From: Cloeon dipterum
Lineage: Eukaryota; Arthropoda; Insecta; Ephemeroptera; Baetidae
Assembly (NCBI RefSeq): GCF_949628265.1
Contig: NC_088786.1
Location: 42,615,681-42,679,680 of the forward strand
Length of the DNA stretch: 64,000 nucleotides
Direction: 5' to 3'
Under the pieces are notes generated by a model. The model did not search any database, was not told the origin of the DNA, and saw only the letters and a list, made by a program, of their open reading frames with translations. Position 1 is the stretch's first letter. Each line of letters begins with the position of its first letter. Positions 1 through 11,363 of this stretch are shown here, piece after piece. Made by a program: the position numbers and the translations under genes.

Positions 1-215
1 GCGCGCCCTTCCCGGTCCTCCGGTCCTCGGACATGGATAAAAAAGCAAAAAGGGAGGGGGCGGGACTGAACAGGGACAAGGTTTAGAGCTAACAGGGACG
101 GGAAAGGGACGAACCCAAAAAACAAAAATGGGACAGGGACGGGATTATTTTCTCTGGGACGGGACAGGGACGGGACCAAAAACCCGTCCCGGGTCCCCTC
201 TCTAGGCGAAACATA
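1..215. repeat. GGGACGGGA-rich repeat, probable end of a truncated DNA transposon
   Basis: The first 215 bases are packed with direct and inverted copies of GGGACGGGAC and its complement, and end in CCCGTCCCGGGTCCCC. Dense short GC-rich subterminal repeats inside AT-rich DNA are typical of hAT-like or CACTA-like element ends. The other end would lie outside the window, so no terminal inverted repeat pair can be shown. A simple GC-rich satellite is the alternative. Confidence 0.4.
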
Positions 216-304
216 ACAGTCACACGAGAAATTAAACGAGTGATCACAATTACTCGTTACAAGATTTTTTCGCATTTTTTCAAATTTTCCTATTGTCCTT
301 TCAG

Positions 305-742
305 GTGGTACCGTGACGACCGCGAGAAATTTCTGCCAGTGGACGCTAGTAAGCGACTCTCCCTGTTGGCGCCAGGTCTCTTAAGAATTTCAAAGGTGCG
401 TTTTACCCTGATCCTGAATTACCACTATTAATTTTTTTAAATTAAATTCAGGTTCGACTGGAGGGCCGTGGAAAGTGTCTGTTCAGGGTGCCGGTGGTGC
501 TGTCGGCCCAGGTCCAGTCCCAGGTCGACGCTAGAAAGGTTTGAAAATTTTTTAAAACCAATTTTCCGCTCTCGAAGTAATCAAAACCCGGTGTTGTATA
601 AAATAGAGCTTTTTGAAACAAAAATTTATAAATCGACCCTGAAAAAATATTTTTTTGCAGACACCCGTTGCGTGAGGAGGTCGCTGACCTGACGAGGGTT
701 GGCGTTGATTTGCAGAAGCAGGAGGTGGGAGGTGCGAAATAA
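305..742 (+). pseudogene. Three GC-richer exon-like segments of unknown product, frame not consistent
   Basis: Segments 305-395, 452-538 and 661-742 are each preceded by a pyrimidine tract and CAG. The first two are followed by a GTGCGT or GTTTGA donor, leaving introns of 56 and 122 bases. The first two join in frame and read a stretch containing WYRDDREKF and LLRISKVRLEGRGKCLFRV, which is loosely like an immunoglobulin-fold strand pattern. I would not assign a family on that. The third segment reads HPLREEVADLTRVGVDLQKQ, then stops, but only in a frame that does not follow from the second. No start codon was identified. It may be a decayed gene, or a gene with an exon boundary I have misread. 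Confidence 0.35.
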
Positions 743-1364
743 ATTATACCCTGGGCAGCGACTCGCAGGTGGAGCAGCAGCACCGCCACTCCAACTCGTC
801 CACCGAGACGTCACCTTCTAGCGTTGAACGGCCTTAAGTCGCGCTGTAGTGAGTTTTATATTAAAAATTCTACTGATTAAAATTACGCACGACATTAAAA
901 TGCTCAATCTGATTTTAAACTGTGTGAGTTTCTTGCTTGCAACAAGTGAAACCTACATTATTCACTGTAAAATGATAACAATTATCCAAAATTTAATTAT
1001 TATTGTTTATTATTGTTATTATCTATTCTTGCCAAAGTCATAACATAGGACACAAAAAAATATAAAAATTACAGCAAGAAATGGCATACAATAAAAAATG
1101 TGACCGAAAAAATGGCAAAAAATGATCTAAAAAACCACCAATTTCAAAAATGGAATTCAGAAATAGGCAAATGATTTGCTCGGAAACGAAATTAATTTGC
1201 ATTTTGTGAACAAAGGTAATCGATGTTCTACCCAAATCATGGATAAATTTGCTTCAATGCATATGTCTTGCCTATTCTAGGTAAAAAACTACCAAAATCT
1301 GGATTAAATTACATTTTACGCCACTCTTCGTATTTTTACGCTTTTTTAAAAATATGCATTTCAG

Positions 1365-1843
1365 GTGGACCCTGTGAGCATCCACCTGGTGCTTCGGATG
1401 CTGCAACGCGCGGCGCGTGTTTGCGGTGCCGGTCGCCACGCACACGCCTCCGTGTCGACGGTGCCGTTGCCCGCCAAGTTCCACGCTGTGGCGGCGACTC
1501 GCGAGCTGCCGTCGGACATGCCGAAACTACGGCCGCGCTGCAGGGCTCGGACAGCGGCATCTCCATCGAGTGCCGCTACCTCGCTGCCCCGACGGCTGAA
1601 CCTGAACCTGGGCTGCTCCGTCCTGACCGCCAGGGGTGACGACGTCGACGTCAGCATCCCCCTCGAGCGGTAAGGGTAAGCCTTTCGGTTTGACTCTAAA
1701 TTTTTGTCACATTTTTCGTGCGACTCAGGTGGTTGCACGGCGCCATTACGCGCGTCGTGGCTGAACTGCGACTGCACCCTGAGGGCAGCTACCTCGTCAG
1801 GAACGGCGACAAACTCCGTTTAAGGCAATTATTTAATCAGTGA
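1365..1843 (+). pseudogene. SH2-domain-like exons, truncated by stop (Shb-type adaptor fragment?)
   Basis: Exon 1365-1669 has an acceptor TTTCAG and a donor GCG|GTAAGG. A 59-base intron follows, then exon 1729-1843. The splice restores one frame and reads PLERWLHGAIT at the junction, then HPEGSYLVRNGDKL. This matches the start of an SH2 domain: W at the first strand, the HGxI motif, and the GSYLVRN strand that carries the phosphotyrosine-binding arginine. Among SH2 families, HGAI plus SYLVRN is most like Shb/SHD/SHF adaptors. The frame ends at 1841-1843, before the rest of the domain (about 60 residues missing). Later phase shifts make 1844-2040 non-continuous, although a fragment GKTVCVHVKNQADEQQRD is open near 1930-1985. 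The upstream 100 residues are Arg/Ala/Pro/Ser-rich, like an adaptor linker. Decay and assembly error are both possible. Confidence 0.45.
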
Positions 1844-2224
1844 ACACCGGCCTCCATTATTCGGGCGAGATGCTGGCCAAAAACAGCGCCCTCTGGTCCG
1901 GCGGAAACCCAAACGACGTCAAAAAAGGGCAAAACCGTGTGCGTCCACGTCAAGAACCAGGCCGACGAGCAGCAGAGGGACTAGCGCTGCTCCGACACCC
2001 ACCGCTTCATTTGCCAACTGCCTCTCAATCCTGTTATTAAAATAAATGTTTTATTTGTTTAAATAATCTACAAGATGCGTGTATTATTTTTTTCTCTAAC
2101 ACTTAATTATTTATTTGCTCTGAAAGCAGGCCAAGTGCTGTAGTAAAATTAATTAAATTCGCTGATTAGATAAATAAAAAAAATTATTCCGTGTCTCGCC
2201 GGTTGCATAGTTGCGACTTTTGCA

Positions 2225-2333
2225 GGCGCACGGCAGCGGGGTCAAAGTGGACGGCATCTGCACCCCAACGGCACCCTCGAGCGGCCGCCACCCTTCCTCC
2301 GACACGACCTCCACAGGTGCCGCGCTTCAACCA
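2225..2333 (+). other. Possible short GC-rich exon, unassigned
   Basis: The segment is preceded by TTTTGCAG and ends at CCACAG|GTGCCG. One frame is open throughout and reads HGSGVKVDGICTPTAPSSGR and onward, rich in Ser/Thr/Pro. It lies downstream of the SH2-like exons on the same strand and could belong to the same broken gene. Nothing else supports it. Confidence 0.25.
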
Positions 2334-2399
2334 CCTCGGCAGCTCTGTTAAAGTACAAAAAATGTGCCTTTTTCGGATTTGGGAGTTTTTATTTCAGTT

Positions 2400-2603
2400 T
2401 TTCATTAAATTCGTCCTGGATTTGGTGGACCTGATGACAGGGTAGGCTCCGGCATTCTTGAAAATATCCTTGCGTCGCCGCCCCAGTTCGTCTGGACGCT
2501 CGACAAATTCCCTGCTCCTCACAAATTTGCGAGTGTGACGATGCTGTTGTAGTGCCTGCCAATAGGTGCTTCCACCTTTTCCAACCTGAGCACCTTCTTC
2601 CAT
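2400..2603 (-). CDS. Small open frame of unknown product, possibly a gene fragment
   Basis: A 69-codon minus-strand frame starts at 2603. Its first 55 residues have the look of coding DNA: mixed composition, no low complexity, and local GC higher than the flanks. They include the stretches GKGGSTYWQALQQHRHTRKF and FVERPDELGRRRKDIFKNAG. There is no recognised family, no membrane segment and no signal peptide. The C-terminal end runs into AT-rich DNA, so a missing splice site or a retro-inserted exon is plausible. The frame could also be fortuitous. Confidence 0.25.
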
Positions 2604-2609
2604 TGCTGG

Positions 2610-4180
2610 ATTTTCATTTTTTTAATCTTCCCCTCTGCGAGAAAACGTCAAACTCTCACGCTGCGAGCCCATCAAGTCACCAATAATTGTGCTCGATACA
2701 ATTTATTGGCCAGAAATGTTTAATTAATTTAATCTTGCGAGTGTTCTGATTGGAGTGTTAATTAACTGTCGTGTTTAACAGCGCTCGTCTTTTTTTATTT
2801 TGAGAACAGAAATTATGGAGATTTTTGTTGAGTGGTCCGGTGAAACGGGGTTTAATTGTTTGTGACCCTGCTGTCTTCTTGTTGCCATTTCGGTTGGCGC
2901 GTGAGTTGGCGCCGTGATATTATTTTTTTTCACGCTATCAGGTTGTGCGGCGGCAATTTTTTAAAAGCACTGCTTCCAGCATTTTTTTAGGCCATCAGAG
3001 AGGAAAATTTTAATTAAAAAATTAAATCCGATCGTGAAGCAAAAAAATTATGTTTAAAAATTTTGAGATACTGTTTGCAGTTTGAAAATAATTAATTACT
3101 CTTGTATTATTTGATTGTTTTTAATTTTGATAGCCCAAAACAATGTGCGAATTCTAAAATCCGATGTTTAATATTGCTGTTTTATTCTCTAAATTAAAAA
3201 CGCAGTGAAATTATGCCAGGATAATGCGTGTCTATTGTAGATTCAGTTGTGTGCGATGCGACTCGCTTTAATTTTGATAAGGCGTGCGTGTCGCTGTTAA
3301 GTTCACACACTCGCAAAACACCGCAATTACAGTCACAGGCCAAAAATGGTTCGAAATGCTTTAATCGTCCTCGATTATCATTATTTAATTATTTTTCAGC
3401 GCCTGACATCACAAATTAACAAGTGGCTTTTCCATTGCCCTTATGTTATATCCTTAAGGAGAAAGTGCAAAAATCATGCTTTTTAAACTCCAAAATACGA
3501 TTTTTTCGTCAATATTTTCAAAATTTATTTCACCTCGGTGCAGATTTTCCCGGGTAAATTTCGCCTTGCCAGCTGAGCTTATCATTACATTAATTTAATA
3601 AAAAAAAAATTCAAAATCGTTGGTTCTGTTTTCTTTGTAGAGAAGTGGTTTTTCGTTTTATTTTTTGTATTACTACCGATTGCCGGCAGCCAAATCTCTG
3701 TTGCATGACTAAAATTGAAATAAGGGTAAAGAGCCGATACGGAATTCATCTGCGATCGTTTTAAGAGTATAAACACGCACCGATCGGATCAAAATCCTTG
3801 CAGAAGATGGATTTTGAACTTTAAAAAACCTGAATTTTGGTAATATTTTTAATTAAGCCACGATTATTAACCTGTCCTCTTCTAATTTCTAATTGACGAA
3901 CGACGATGGCGAACCGAGTTTGAGATTTTTTCCGCTGATGGGCGAATTACGGCGATTTTTTGAAAAATTGGAAAAATTTGCTTGCGCTCTTTCGGCACGA
4001 AATGAGCAGCGTAAATGCGCGCCGCCGACCTCCTGGCCTATTTCATTAAATTTCGGCGCTTGATTAACACCGGGGGAGATGAAACAATTTCAAATCTCGG
4101 GTTTTTTCATTGGGACTTTGCTAAAATTAATTTTTTTTCTGTCTTTTTCGGTTTTTAACTTGGGAGAGACGCGCATAACG
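2610..4180. other. AT-rich intergenic DNA, no feature recognised
   Basis: I see no open frame with splice support, no tandem array and no repeat shared with the rest of the window in this 1.6-kb stretch. Confidence 0.6.
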
Positions 4181-4188
4181 TGCACTCT

Positions 4189-4999
4189 GAGTGCGTTCTT
4201 CGGGAGCAAATTTTTCTCCCTGGGATGGAGTCCCGCTCCCGAAACAAATGTTTCCTGTTACCGGAATTTCCTGGTGCCCTTACCAAATATTTTCCCCGGG
4301 AATTCCCGCTCCCGACTTTTATTTCCCGATACTTGCCACTCCCGTTTTCTTATTTCCCGCCAAAAATTTTAAATGCGAAAGGAGACACCATGTGCGTTGA
4401 TAACTTTATTTTTAGCTCGCATATTTACAAATACAAAAATGCTCTTTTATTGTTCCGTGTTGAAGTTGAAAATTAAACTTTTGGTTGATAAAAAAATTCA
4501 CGGACGCAATTTTTACTGGGCCACGTTAAATACTAAGTTTTAAATAAAATTCAATTTTTCTGTAGAAATGCAGAGATTACTAAAACAAAACCTAAAAAAC
4601 TGCATTTTATTTAGATCAAGAACTTTTCTCCCGACTATTTTAAGTTGCGAGAATCATCACACGTCAATGAAAGAAGATTCTGATAAATTTTAAGTAAAGT
4701 GAATAGTGAGTGACAAAAAATAAACATTACAGCTTGAACTCTGCAAATTTAAATTAGGACAGTTAATAAAGTTATCAAACCGTGAAAAATGTATAATATT
4801 CAAAACATTCCTAACAATTTTTTTTAATCATTTTAGGAAAATTAAAAGCGAGTTGTGAATATGAATTTTGACTAGGTTCCCGGGAATTCCCGCTCCCGGC
4901 TAAACTTTCCCGCTCCCGTCCCGACCCTGGCTCCCTTCTAAAAATTTCGGTCCTGGCGCCGGGAATTCCCGAGACATTCCCGTCCCGGCGAACGCACTG
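4189..4999. mobile_element. Non-autonomous hAT-like DNA transposon (about 0.8 kb)
   Basis: The left end reads GAGTGCGTTCTTCGGGA. The right end, reverse complemented, reads CAGTGCGTTCGCCGGGA. These are imperfect inverted repeats of about 17 bases. The flanking octamers TGCACTCT and TGGACTTT match at 6 of 8 positions, as expected for an old 8-bp hAT target duplication. Both subterminal zones (about 4,195-4,350 and 4,870-4,990) are full of TTCCCGCTCCCG-type direct repeats, while the centre is AT-rich and non-coding. There is no transposase inside, so it would need one in trans. Confidence 0.5.
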
Positions 5000-6590
5000 T
5001 GGACTTTAATATCTTATACCATGTGGAATATCACAAACAGCTTTTCATTTATTTGCAAATTCTTTATCTGCTGCGCAATTGCAGGGGGCTCGTTAGCATC
5101 AGCAGCGCGGGATGAAAATGGAAAAACGAGCACTTGGAGCCTCGTTGAATTTATTAAAGTATTGCTTCCGCCGTCTATATACCTGCGTGATTGAGAACTA
5201 TTTGTAGGTTGCTGTGTATCCGTGAATTCAGGAAAATGCAGATGTTACCTGGCCGAAGCAGCATGTACTACTTACTATACCCTAACTTAAATTTTGAGAC
5301 GGCCGAGAATTGGAAATTTGGACACCGATTGAAGATCGACTGAACACCCAAATTTGTCGATGTGTCAGACCGTTTTAAAAGTTAAATTCGACGAGTTTCA
5401 CAACATTTTGATATAAATCCAGTTCTTTGATTGATCGTTTTATTCCAACGGGAAATGGAAACGCGTCTAGAATGCTCCGAAATATTCGAGCCGGCAAATA
5501 CTCACTGACCGGCACTAATAATGAAATTCTATTTCAACTTTGCTGCATCTATATTGCTAATTGCTATAAGCTGCGCGGTAAGTGGCGAACGAGCGGACGA
5601 GAGCGAGCATAGCCGCGTTCTCACGCCGACCGCCAGCGAGCAGGAAAATTAGCCTTTTTTCTCGCCAAATGGCTACTCGTGTCGAGCTGTCTGAGTCTGA
5701 AGAGCGCCTTGTTGAGAAAATCACAATCGCAATGTTCGGACTCTCTATTATATAAAGCGCTCGGTCAAAGGTTCACTCGCTTGCGAAATGTTTGATTAAT
5801 TAAATGTTCAAGTGGCGAGTGGGGGCAACGCATTTTTAAATCCTCGTCAGTCGTCACTTGAAATTCTCGTGGATCAATCGCATCTCCTGGCAAGCGCAGA
5901 TAAAGAATTTTAGGTGTACACCACGGTTGTCGAGCAGGAAAATGCGAGTGGAAATTGACAAATGGCCAATTTTGATGACTACGTAGCTCTACTGTCCTCT
6001 CAAAAGAAACTTAAGTAAATTCAAAATGATCGTGTTGTAATTTTTCAAAAATATATCCACATAAAATAGTGAAATGATTCTGACGAGATGGGCGAGACTT
6101 ACTATGTGTATTGGCACTCTGATTAATTCACTCACCTGACTAATCATGAGAAATCTTGAGCGGCACACCACTCGCAAAGAGAAATGAATTGTAGGTTCAT
6201 TTGCGGAGCAGAATATGAGCAGCCGTCTCCGCTCTTTTTTCTTGCATTCAGAATTTTGGTAAAATGAGCTCATGAATGCCATAAAATGCAGCAAAAACAC
6301 GACGGAATAAATATTGCCGCGTCTCGATTACTTCTTGTTAGCTGACAATGAGGAACAAAAGGTCCAGGTTAGCAGGCAGGAAATATGGAACTCGACTGAG
6401 TGTGTTGTCACGCAATTTTTGACAACGACGACCCACTTATGCGGCTGCGTCTCCATTAGTATTATATATATATCGTTTGAAGTTTCTCACGCGGAATAAT
6501 TACAACGAAGTGACAAAAAAGACAATTCATCTTTCAGGAACTAGGCCATGCCGTAATTTCTATCTAGGGATAAGCATGTTTTGATTATTG
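5000..6590. other. Non-coding duplicated blocks, including a TATA-like site near 5,750
   Basis: Parts of this stretch are diverged copies of sequence upstream of other cluster genes: about 5,040-5,110 resembles 18,410-18,490 and 34,710-34,790, and 5,600-5,690 resembles 43,560-43,640. TATATAA at about 5,750 is followed about 25 bases later by an initiator-like TTCACTC on the plus strand. A similar TATAAATA arrangement lies near 29,450. No downstream coding exon can be attached to either. Confidence 0.35.
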
Positions 6591-6599
6591 ATTCACGAA

Positions 6600-6760
6600 C
6601 ATCAAAATCGGTTCGGTCGTTGCAGTCGGCAAACAATTTTAAAAGTGGTTGCTCTGAACTGGGGCATCCGGATCGAGCATTTTTACATTAATTGGACCGT
6701 GCACTTTTTACCGCTAATTGTGAGAAATGTTAAAATTGTGATTTACCAATGTTTGTGTGT
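6600..6760 (-). pseudogene. Relic of family M 5' region, coding exon missing
   Basis: The intron end shared by M genes is recognisable near 6,628 (complement of CTTTTAAAATTGTTTGC), but its acceptor is damaged and no M start codon follows. The shared 5'-exon donor zone is seen near 6,740 and then breaks into an unrelated GC-rich repeat. Confidence 0.4.
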
Positions 6761-6767
6761 TGCGATG

Positions 6768-7125
6768 TGTCAGCGACGCGGGGCAGGTGCCGCCAAAAGT
6801 GTGCAATTGCCTTGCCTCTCTCACGAGGTTGGATCCTAGCTGTTCCTCTATAGCCATGATTAACGATAAAGGGTGGGTGCGGGGTGGACGAGAAGGGAAA
6901 ATGCCTGGTTGCTATACCATATCAGTTTATTGTTGATAGCGACGACAATACCTGCAGCTTGGCTACCCAGAGGGACGAGCGGGGCAGCGAGAGAGTTACC
7001 CTCTTGCTCGCGTGCCGTCAGGAGAGCGAATGCGTGTGTGCTCGCGAGAGGGAGGCTCTTTTGCGGTGCCTTTATTGGCACCTGAGTTTCTCCCTCCGCT
7101 CTCCCCTGCGGGCGTCCGAAAATGT
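6768..7125. repeat. Dispersed GC-rich repeat, copy 1
   Basis: This block aligns with 13,440-13,830. Shared landmarks are GTCAGCGACGCGGGGCAG at the left, GGCTACCCAGAGGGACGAGC in the middle and CTCCCTCCGCTCTCCCCTG at the right, with many substitutions and small indels. Open frames in the two copies are not the same, so I treat it as an interspersed repeat and not an exon. Both copies abut decayed family M sequence. Confidence 0.55.
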
Positions 7126-7324
7126 AAGTCATTACGATCATATCGGTAGACAACAATTTTGAATACAAATAATTATCTTAAACGGTGTGTTACATTCTGT
7201 GTTTGCGTAAGTTAACTTTTTGCTTTGTTTTTGTGTTCTTCCTTTATTGATGTGTGTTAGTGTACTTATTTACTAGCAAATAATAACAATACTAGCGCTT
7301 ATACCTTGCTTGTGGGTTTTAAAT

Positions 7325-7476
7325 CTGTTTACCAGCAGATTCCCGAACAGGAACTGCCCTCTGCCTCGTTAGATCGCTGATTGCTGTCCCGACAAAGGAA
7401 AACGAGTGCGCCGGTGTAAAAGAGGACCCGAAATAGAAAATAACGAAAATCTTGCACTCCTGAGAGTGGAATACTG
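7325..7476 (-). other. Possible decayed terminal exon
   Basis: After the acceptor-like CCACTCTCAG at about 7,465, one frame reads a hydrophobic VLFYTGALVFL and stops soon after; a second frame stays open to about 7,325. This resembles the membrane-segment exons of the M family only in hydrophobicity. There is no start codon and no paralogue alignment. Confidence 0.2.
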
Positions 7477-8005
7477 ACATTAAAAACATCCCAGTTTCTA
7501 ATAAATTCTCAAAATTCTGTTGCAAGCAAAATTCTCGCCACTTGAATAGCAGCTTTTGGATGTATGTAATTAAAAGATGTTAAATATTTGAGTCAAATTG
7601 AATACCCATAAGCAAGGAAACGATAACAACTGCTATGCTTGCCGAATCTGTAGCAATTAATAATCAGAGCAGAACTACATCAACACACGTTTGAAAGGCT
7701 GACCTGTTTGTTGCCTTGAAGAGAAAAATAAAAGTGATTACATTTAGCGGACGGTCAGCCGTTCAGAAATAGATGGAAAATTAATTAATTTTTCTGTCGA
7801 TGTAAAGGAAATAATTTTGCTCATTTTAAATGAGATTTTACAAATATTCCAATTAGGAAAGAACATCAAGCGAGCGGTGAGAAGCCGTGTTGTTCGCCAA
7901 ACTAATCATAGCATAGCGGATCATTCATTTTCCCAGCTCCGGGCTGAGCCTGTACGATCGAAAATAAAATCATCAAATGAGTTGCTAATATACTTGCAAG
8001 CATAA

Positions 8006-8523
8006 TTAAAGTACCGTAGTGCGTTTGCAGGAGGAATAATTGGGAGAGTAATCAAGCTCGACGATGATGAGTCCGACAACTGCAAGCAACGAAAGCCGGA
8101 AAATCACCAAGAGGAAGCAAAGTTCTTTCGCGGCCGGGTAGTCAGCAGGAGGAACGGTCGCCTGTGGGAATAAACATTTTGCATACACTGTGAAAATGAA
8201 TTTTGTTCGGAATACTAATTTTTTCATCCCTCTCTTCGTTTCTTAATATCCTGGAATGGTAATTTTAGACGATCGACCATGTTTTTCTTAGGTTAAAATT
8301 TAAGTATGCAATTTTGAGCCGATGAAACACTTCGTTTGATAACCTGAATAAATATTCGACCATTCTGAATCGACAGCCCTACTCATAAAACAATTACACA
8401 CTAAAAACTCACTTTTTTCTCATCAGACGAGGTGTTGACTTCGGTCGTGATGAGCACAACCAGCGACGCAACGAAGGAGAAGACCGCCATCGAGTAGAGC
8501 CCGATTGCAATAAATTTAGTCAT
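8006..8523 (-). CDS. Family M gene M1: 88-aa two-segment membrane protein
   Basis: Coding exons are 8,523-8,413 and 8,161-8,006. A non-coding 5' exon has its donor at 8,626 (AAAG|GTAGAT), and the acceptor before the start exon is at 8,544. Both introns are GT-AG and the coding junction is phase 0. Exon 1 gives 37 residues, with a membrane segment over about 5-26 (FIAIGLYSMAVFSFVASLVV) and a polar end TSSDEKK. Exon 2 gives 51 residues: ATVPPADYPAAKE, a second membrane segment, then a short tail ending KRTTVL. It is related to M2-M7 by the M..(I/V)xxGLYxMAxxxxVxSLxVL pattern. It is the only M locus where a second membrane exon can be assigned, so it may show the ancestral structure. Function is unknown. 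Confidence 0.6.
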
Positions 8524-8625
8524 CGTGTGTCGCGTTTCAGAAATCTATAAACAAGGAATAACCAAACAACAGCAATTTAGCTACATTTCGAGAGCGTGTC
8601 CGAGATTGTAAAATGAGAGATCTAC

Positions 8626-8800
8626 CTTTGAGAGGTTGGGGTGAGTGGAGAGCTGCGGAGACGACAGCAACACGGCAGTCTGGCAGCCGCGAAGGCGAAG
8701 AGTGAGCGACTTGTGAGAGGCGGCGGCCGGCCCTCCGATTGCCGCTCGCACGCACTCGCCAGTTCCAACTGCGTATGCGCCAAGGCAAAATCACAAATCA
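8626..8800 (-). other. Non-coding 5' exon and promoter region of M1
   Basis: The donor CAAAG|GTAGATC ends at 8,626. The sequence is GC-richer than its surroundings and has no conserved frame with a start codon leading into M1. The transcription start cannot be placed. Confidence 0.4.
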
Positions 8801-8859
8801 TTTCAATAAAGCGCGTAATGCGTTGTGTTCTGCAAATGATATCTTTTATTTGAATTTTT

Positions 8860-9760
8860 AAAGGCTTCTTTGTCGGAAGCTAGAAGAAGCAGTTTCTCAT
8901 TTCATTTTCAATCAGTTAAAGACATCAACCAAAAAAATTGCTCTCGCTCGTAGAAAATCAGTAATTAGACAGTTTTCTCAAATTGTCACAACAGTGTGCC
9001 GAACAATCATTAACTTTTCTGTACAGAAGCGAAGGGGCGCGAAAGAAAGAGCAAAAATGATCGTAGCACAAAAAGAGGGGTTAAAAATATTGTCTGAGCG
9101 GACCGGATGCGTGTATACACGCAGAGAGCGGTACGCACCACTTGTAACGGTTACCAAGACGCCAAAAGAGGCAGTTTAGAAAATCGATCGAGGCACGTGC
9201 AAAAGCAATTATTTCAGCATTAATTTTCAAACCAAATTTAAATCCGCGTTTGCAAAGGATGGTCTGAATTTGCCAAATTGACAGTCAAAAATCTCCAAAC
9301 GGTGCTTCAATTAGTCTAAATTTGAAATTAAAGGCCGGCTCTCTTGATCACACCGCAATCGATTAAACGCCTTTGGCAGTCATCCACAGCGCTGCATGAA
9401 AAGTTGAGTTATTCTCATTTGAACTCTATGTTTTTAATTAATTAAGCCATTTTAAGTTTGCCAGGAAAAGCCATAGAAAACGTCCTGCAAATTCACTTGC
9501 ACAATTTCTAGTTTCAATTTTCAATGAGCATGAAAAGAGGCTGATGATGTTTTCTAGGAAATCTTGGGCGGGCGGACGGGTTTGCAAAGCGAGAGAGTAA
9601 GCCTATTTAGAAACTATGCAGAGCTCATTTCTGCATAACAGAATGAAAATGCAGGCTTTCACGTTTGTTATTCTCATCACTACTCATTTTTCCGCATTCA
9701 CAGTTCAGGGAAATAATAAACGTGTCACGCATCTGAATTGGAATTCCCGTCGTATCATCT
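8860..9760. other. Non-coding stretch with a diverged copy of a shared promoter-proximal block
   Basis: About 9,470-9,720 aligns in pieces with 21,620-21,850, 35,610-35,700 and 38,580-38,720, including GAATGCGGAAAAATGAGT on the minus strand. Frames after that ATG differ between copies, so I read it as untranslated or regulatory sequence. Confidence 0.35.
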
Positions 9761-10668
9761 CTGTCAACTAATTTGTTCTGTACAATGTTTGAAATATGCA
9801 GTAGCGATAGGGATTCTTTATTTTATCTCTTGGATAAAACTGCCAACATTTATTTCGCACACAACAAATTGAGTTAACTAAAGCACGTTCTTGACTTTGC
9901 AAGCTTCTGAAACCAGCAAAACACGGGCAGTGTGCAAACAAACAAAGTGATAAAATAAATAATGCTGCCTGTGGGGAGAGGAGAGAGCTTCGGACGCGCA
10001 AAGAGCACAGATTCTCGCTGGGCAATATAATTATTCCACTTTCTGCCGACATTGCAACGCGCGCGGCGCAAATTTTATTCAAGGCGGCTCTCCCCCGCAT
10101 CCCCCATCAACTAATTGTTTGAAAGGCGACAAATTCGTTAGTGAATTTCGATTTGTGTACGGTTGGCTGCACTTTTTATCCAAGGGATTACGCATTTGGC
10201 TTGATTTAAATTTAATTAATCACTCGATGCATCACTACGGTGTTCATTTTTACCGCCTCCTCACAATTTCTCAATCCAATAAATATTTTCTTTGTAAAAA
10301 TCTAACAGGTGAATTTTAAATTTCAATCTTTAGGATCAAAATTTTCGCAGATTTTGAACAATTACGAAATTTCGACGCTCTAGGTCACATCAGGGTCGGG
10401 CCCTGAGGGTTGGCCGATCTAAGTTTCCTTTGGTCCGCCAAAGCAAATATTTGGAACAAGAAAGGAGAGAGAGAGAGCCTTAATCAATTATTGGAAGCTT
10501 ACATTTGCGGGGGAGAATAAGCGGCCGGCACCGTTGCCTAGATAAGAGCCCGATCGCACAACCAATATTTCGCAATCAGGCAAAATGAAATGAACTCTAG
10601 AAGTAATAAAAAGTGCAGCAAGAACGCGACAAAATGGATGCCATTTCGATTTATTCTTGATTTGTTAC

Positions 10669-10870
10669 CTGAGGAACAAGGTTCAGGTTGGCAGGCAAAA
10701 AATATCGCGTGGAAAAACGGGAAATCGGAACTCGACTGACGTGACGAGTGCATTTTGTGCTCCCTCTCACGCGCATTTGTTAATCCGCTTTAATGCGGCT
10801 GCATGTCGTTTGAAAAGCGGCAAAGGTTTTCATTCCGACCAACTGCACACGGAACCAATTAAATCTCCAA
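10669..10870 (-). other. Shared non-coding 5' exon ('N' block), copy 1
   Basis: It ends in the donor TTCCTCAG|GTAACAAATC at 10,669. The same exon end occurs at 21,923 and 39,948, and related upstream sequence (TGCAGTTGGTCGGAATCA and a GAGAGGGAGCAGAAA stretch) is found at about 35,820, 40,100 and 47,110. At 21.9 and 39.9 kb it sits upstream of coding genes (T-a and gene C). Here no convincing downstream coding exon was found; a possible one near 10,000-9,770 is weak. Confidence 0.45.
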
Positions 10871-11270
10871 GTGACAAAAGAGACTGTCAATACGTCCTTC
10901 ATCAGGAAGTAGACCGTGCCGTAATTGATATAGTGTGATAAACAAGTTTTAATCGATTGTATAATTGTAAATTGCGTTCTAAAATACGCATATTGCGTGT
11001 TCTCTTTTGTACAATTGCTACGGTTTATTTTATAATTGCCGCCAATGCCAACATGAGTTTTTTTTTAAAAAAAAAGACAAATGTTTAAAAACGAAAATTG
11101 TGGGCATTTTTACCAATTTTTCGCTGGGCGTGACTCGCGGTAGTAATTAATAGTAGGTGGGAAATTTGAAAATATTTTGGTGAAACTTTGAAATAATTAA
11201 CGATTCGGTGATTTTGAAGAAAATATTGACATGTTATAATTATATGTACTCGTACTGTGAAGCGCGCGTT

Positions 11271-11363
11271 TCACAGACAAAAAACAGTGGAGTAGAGCAC
11301 GGCGAGAGATCCGACGAAGAGCACGGATGGCGTCAGGTAGAGGAACACGACAACCAGTTCGCA
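11271..11363 (-). pseudogene. Family M copy M2, start codon lost
   Basis: The frame ELVVVFLYLTP...VGSLAVLYSTVFCL followed by a stop matches M4-M6 almost residue for residue, but the ATG and the intron acceptor upstream are replaced by AAAATTGCG. The matching 5' exon is preserved upstream with its donor at 11,435 (GTAAAT). As it stands, no initiation codon is available at the normal place, so this is probably a pseudogene. Confidence 0.6.
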
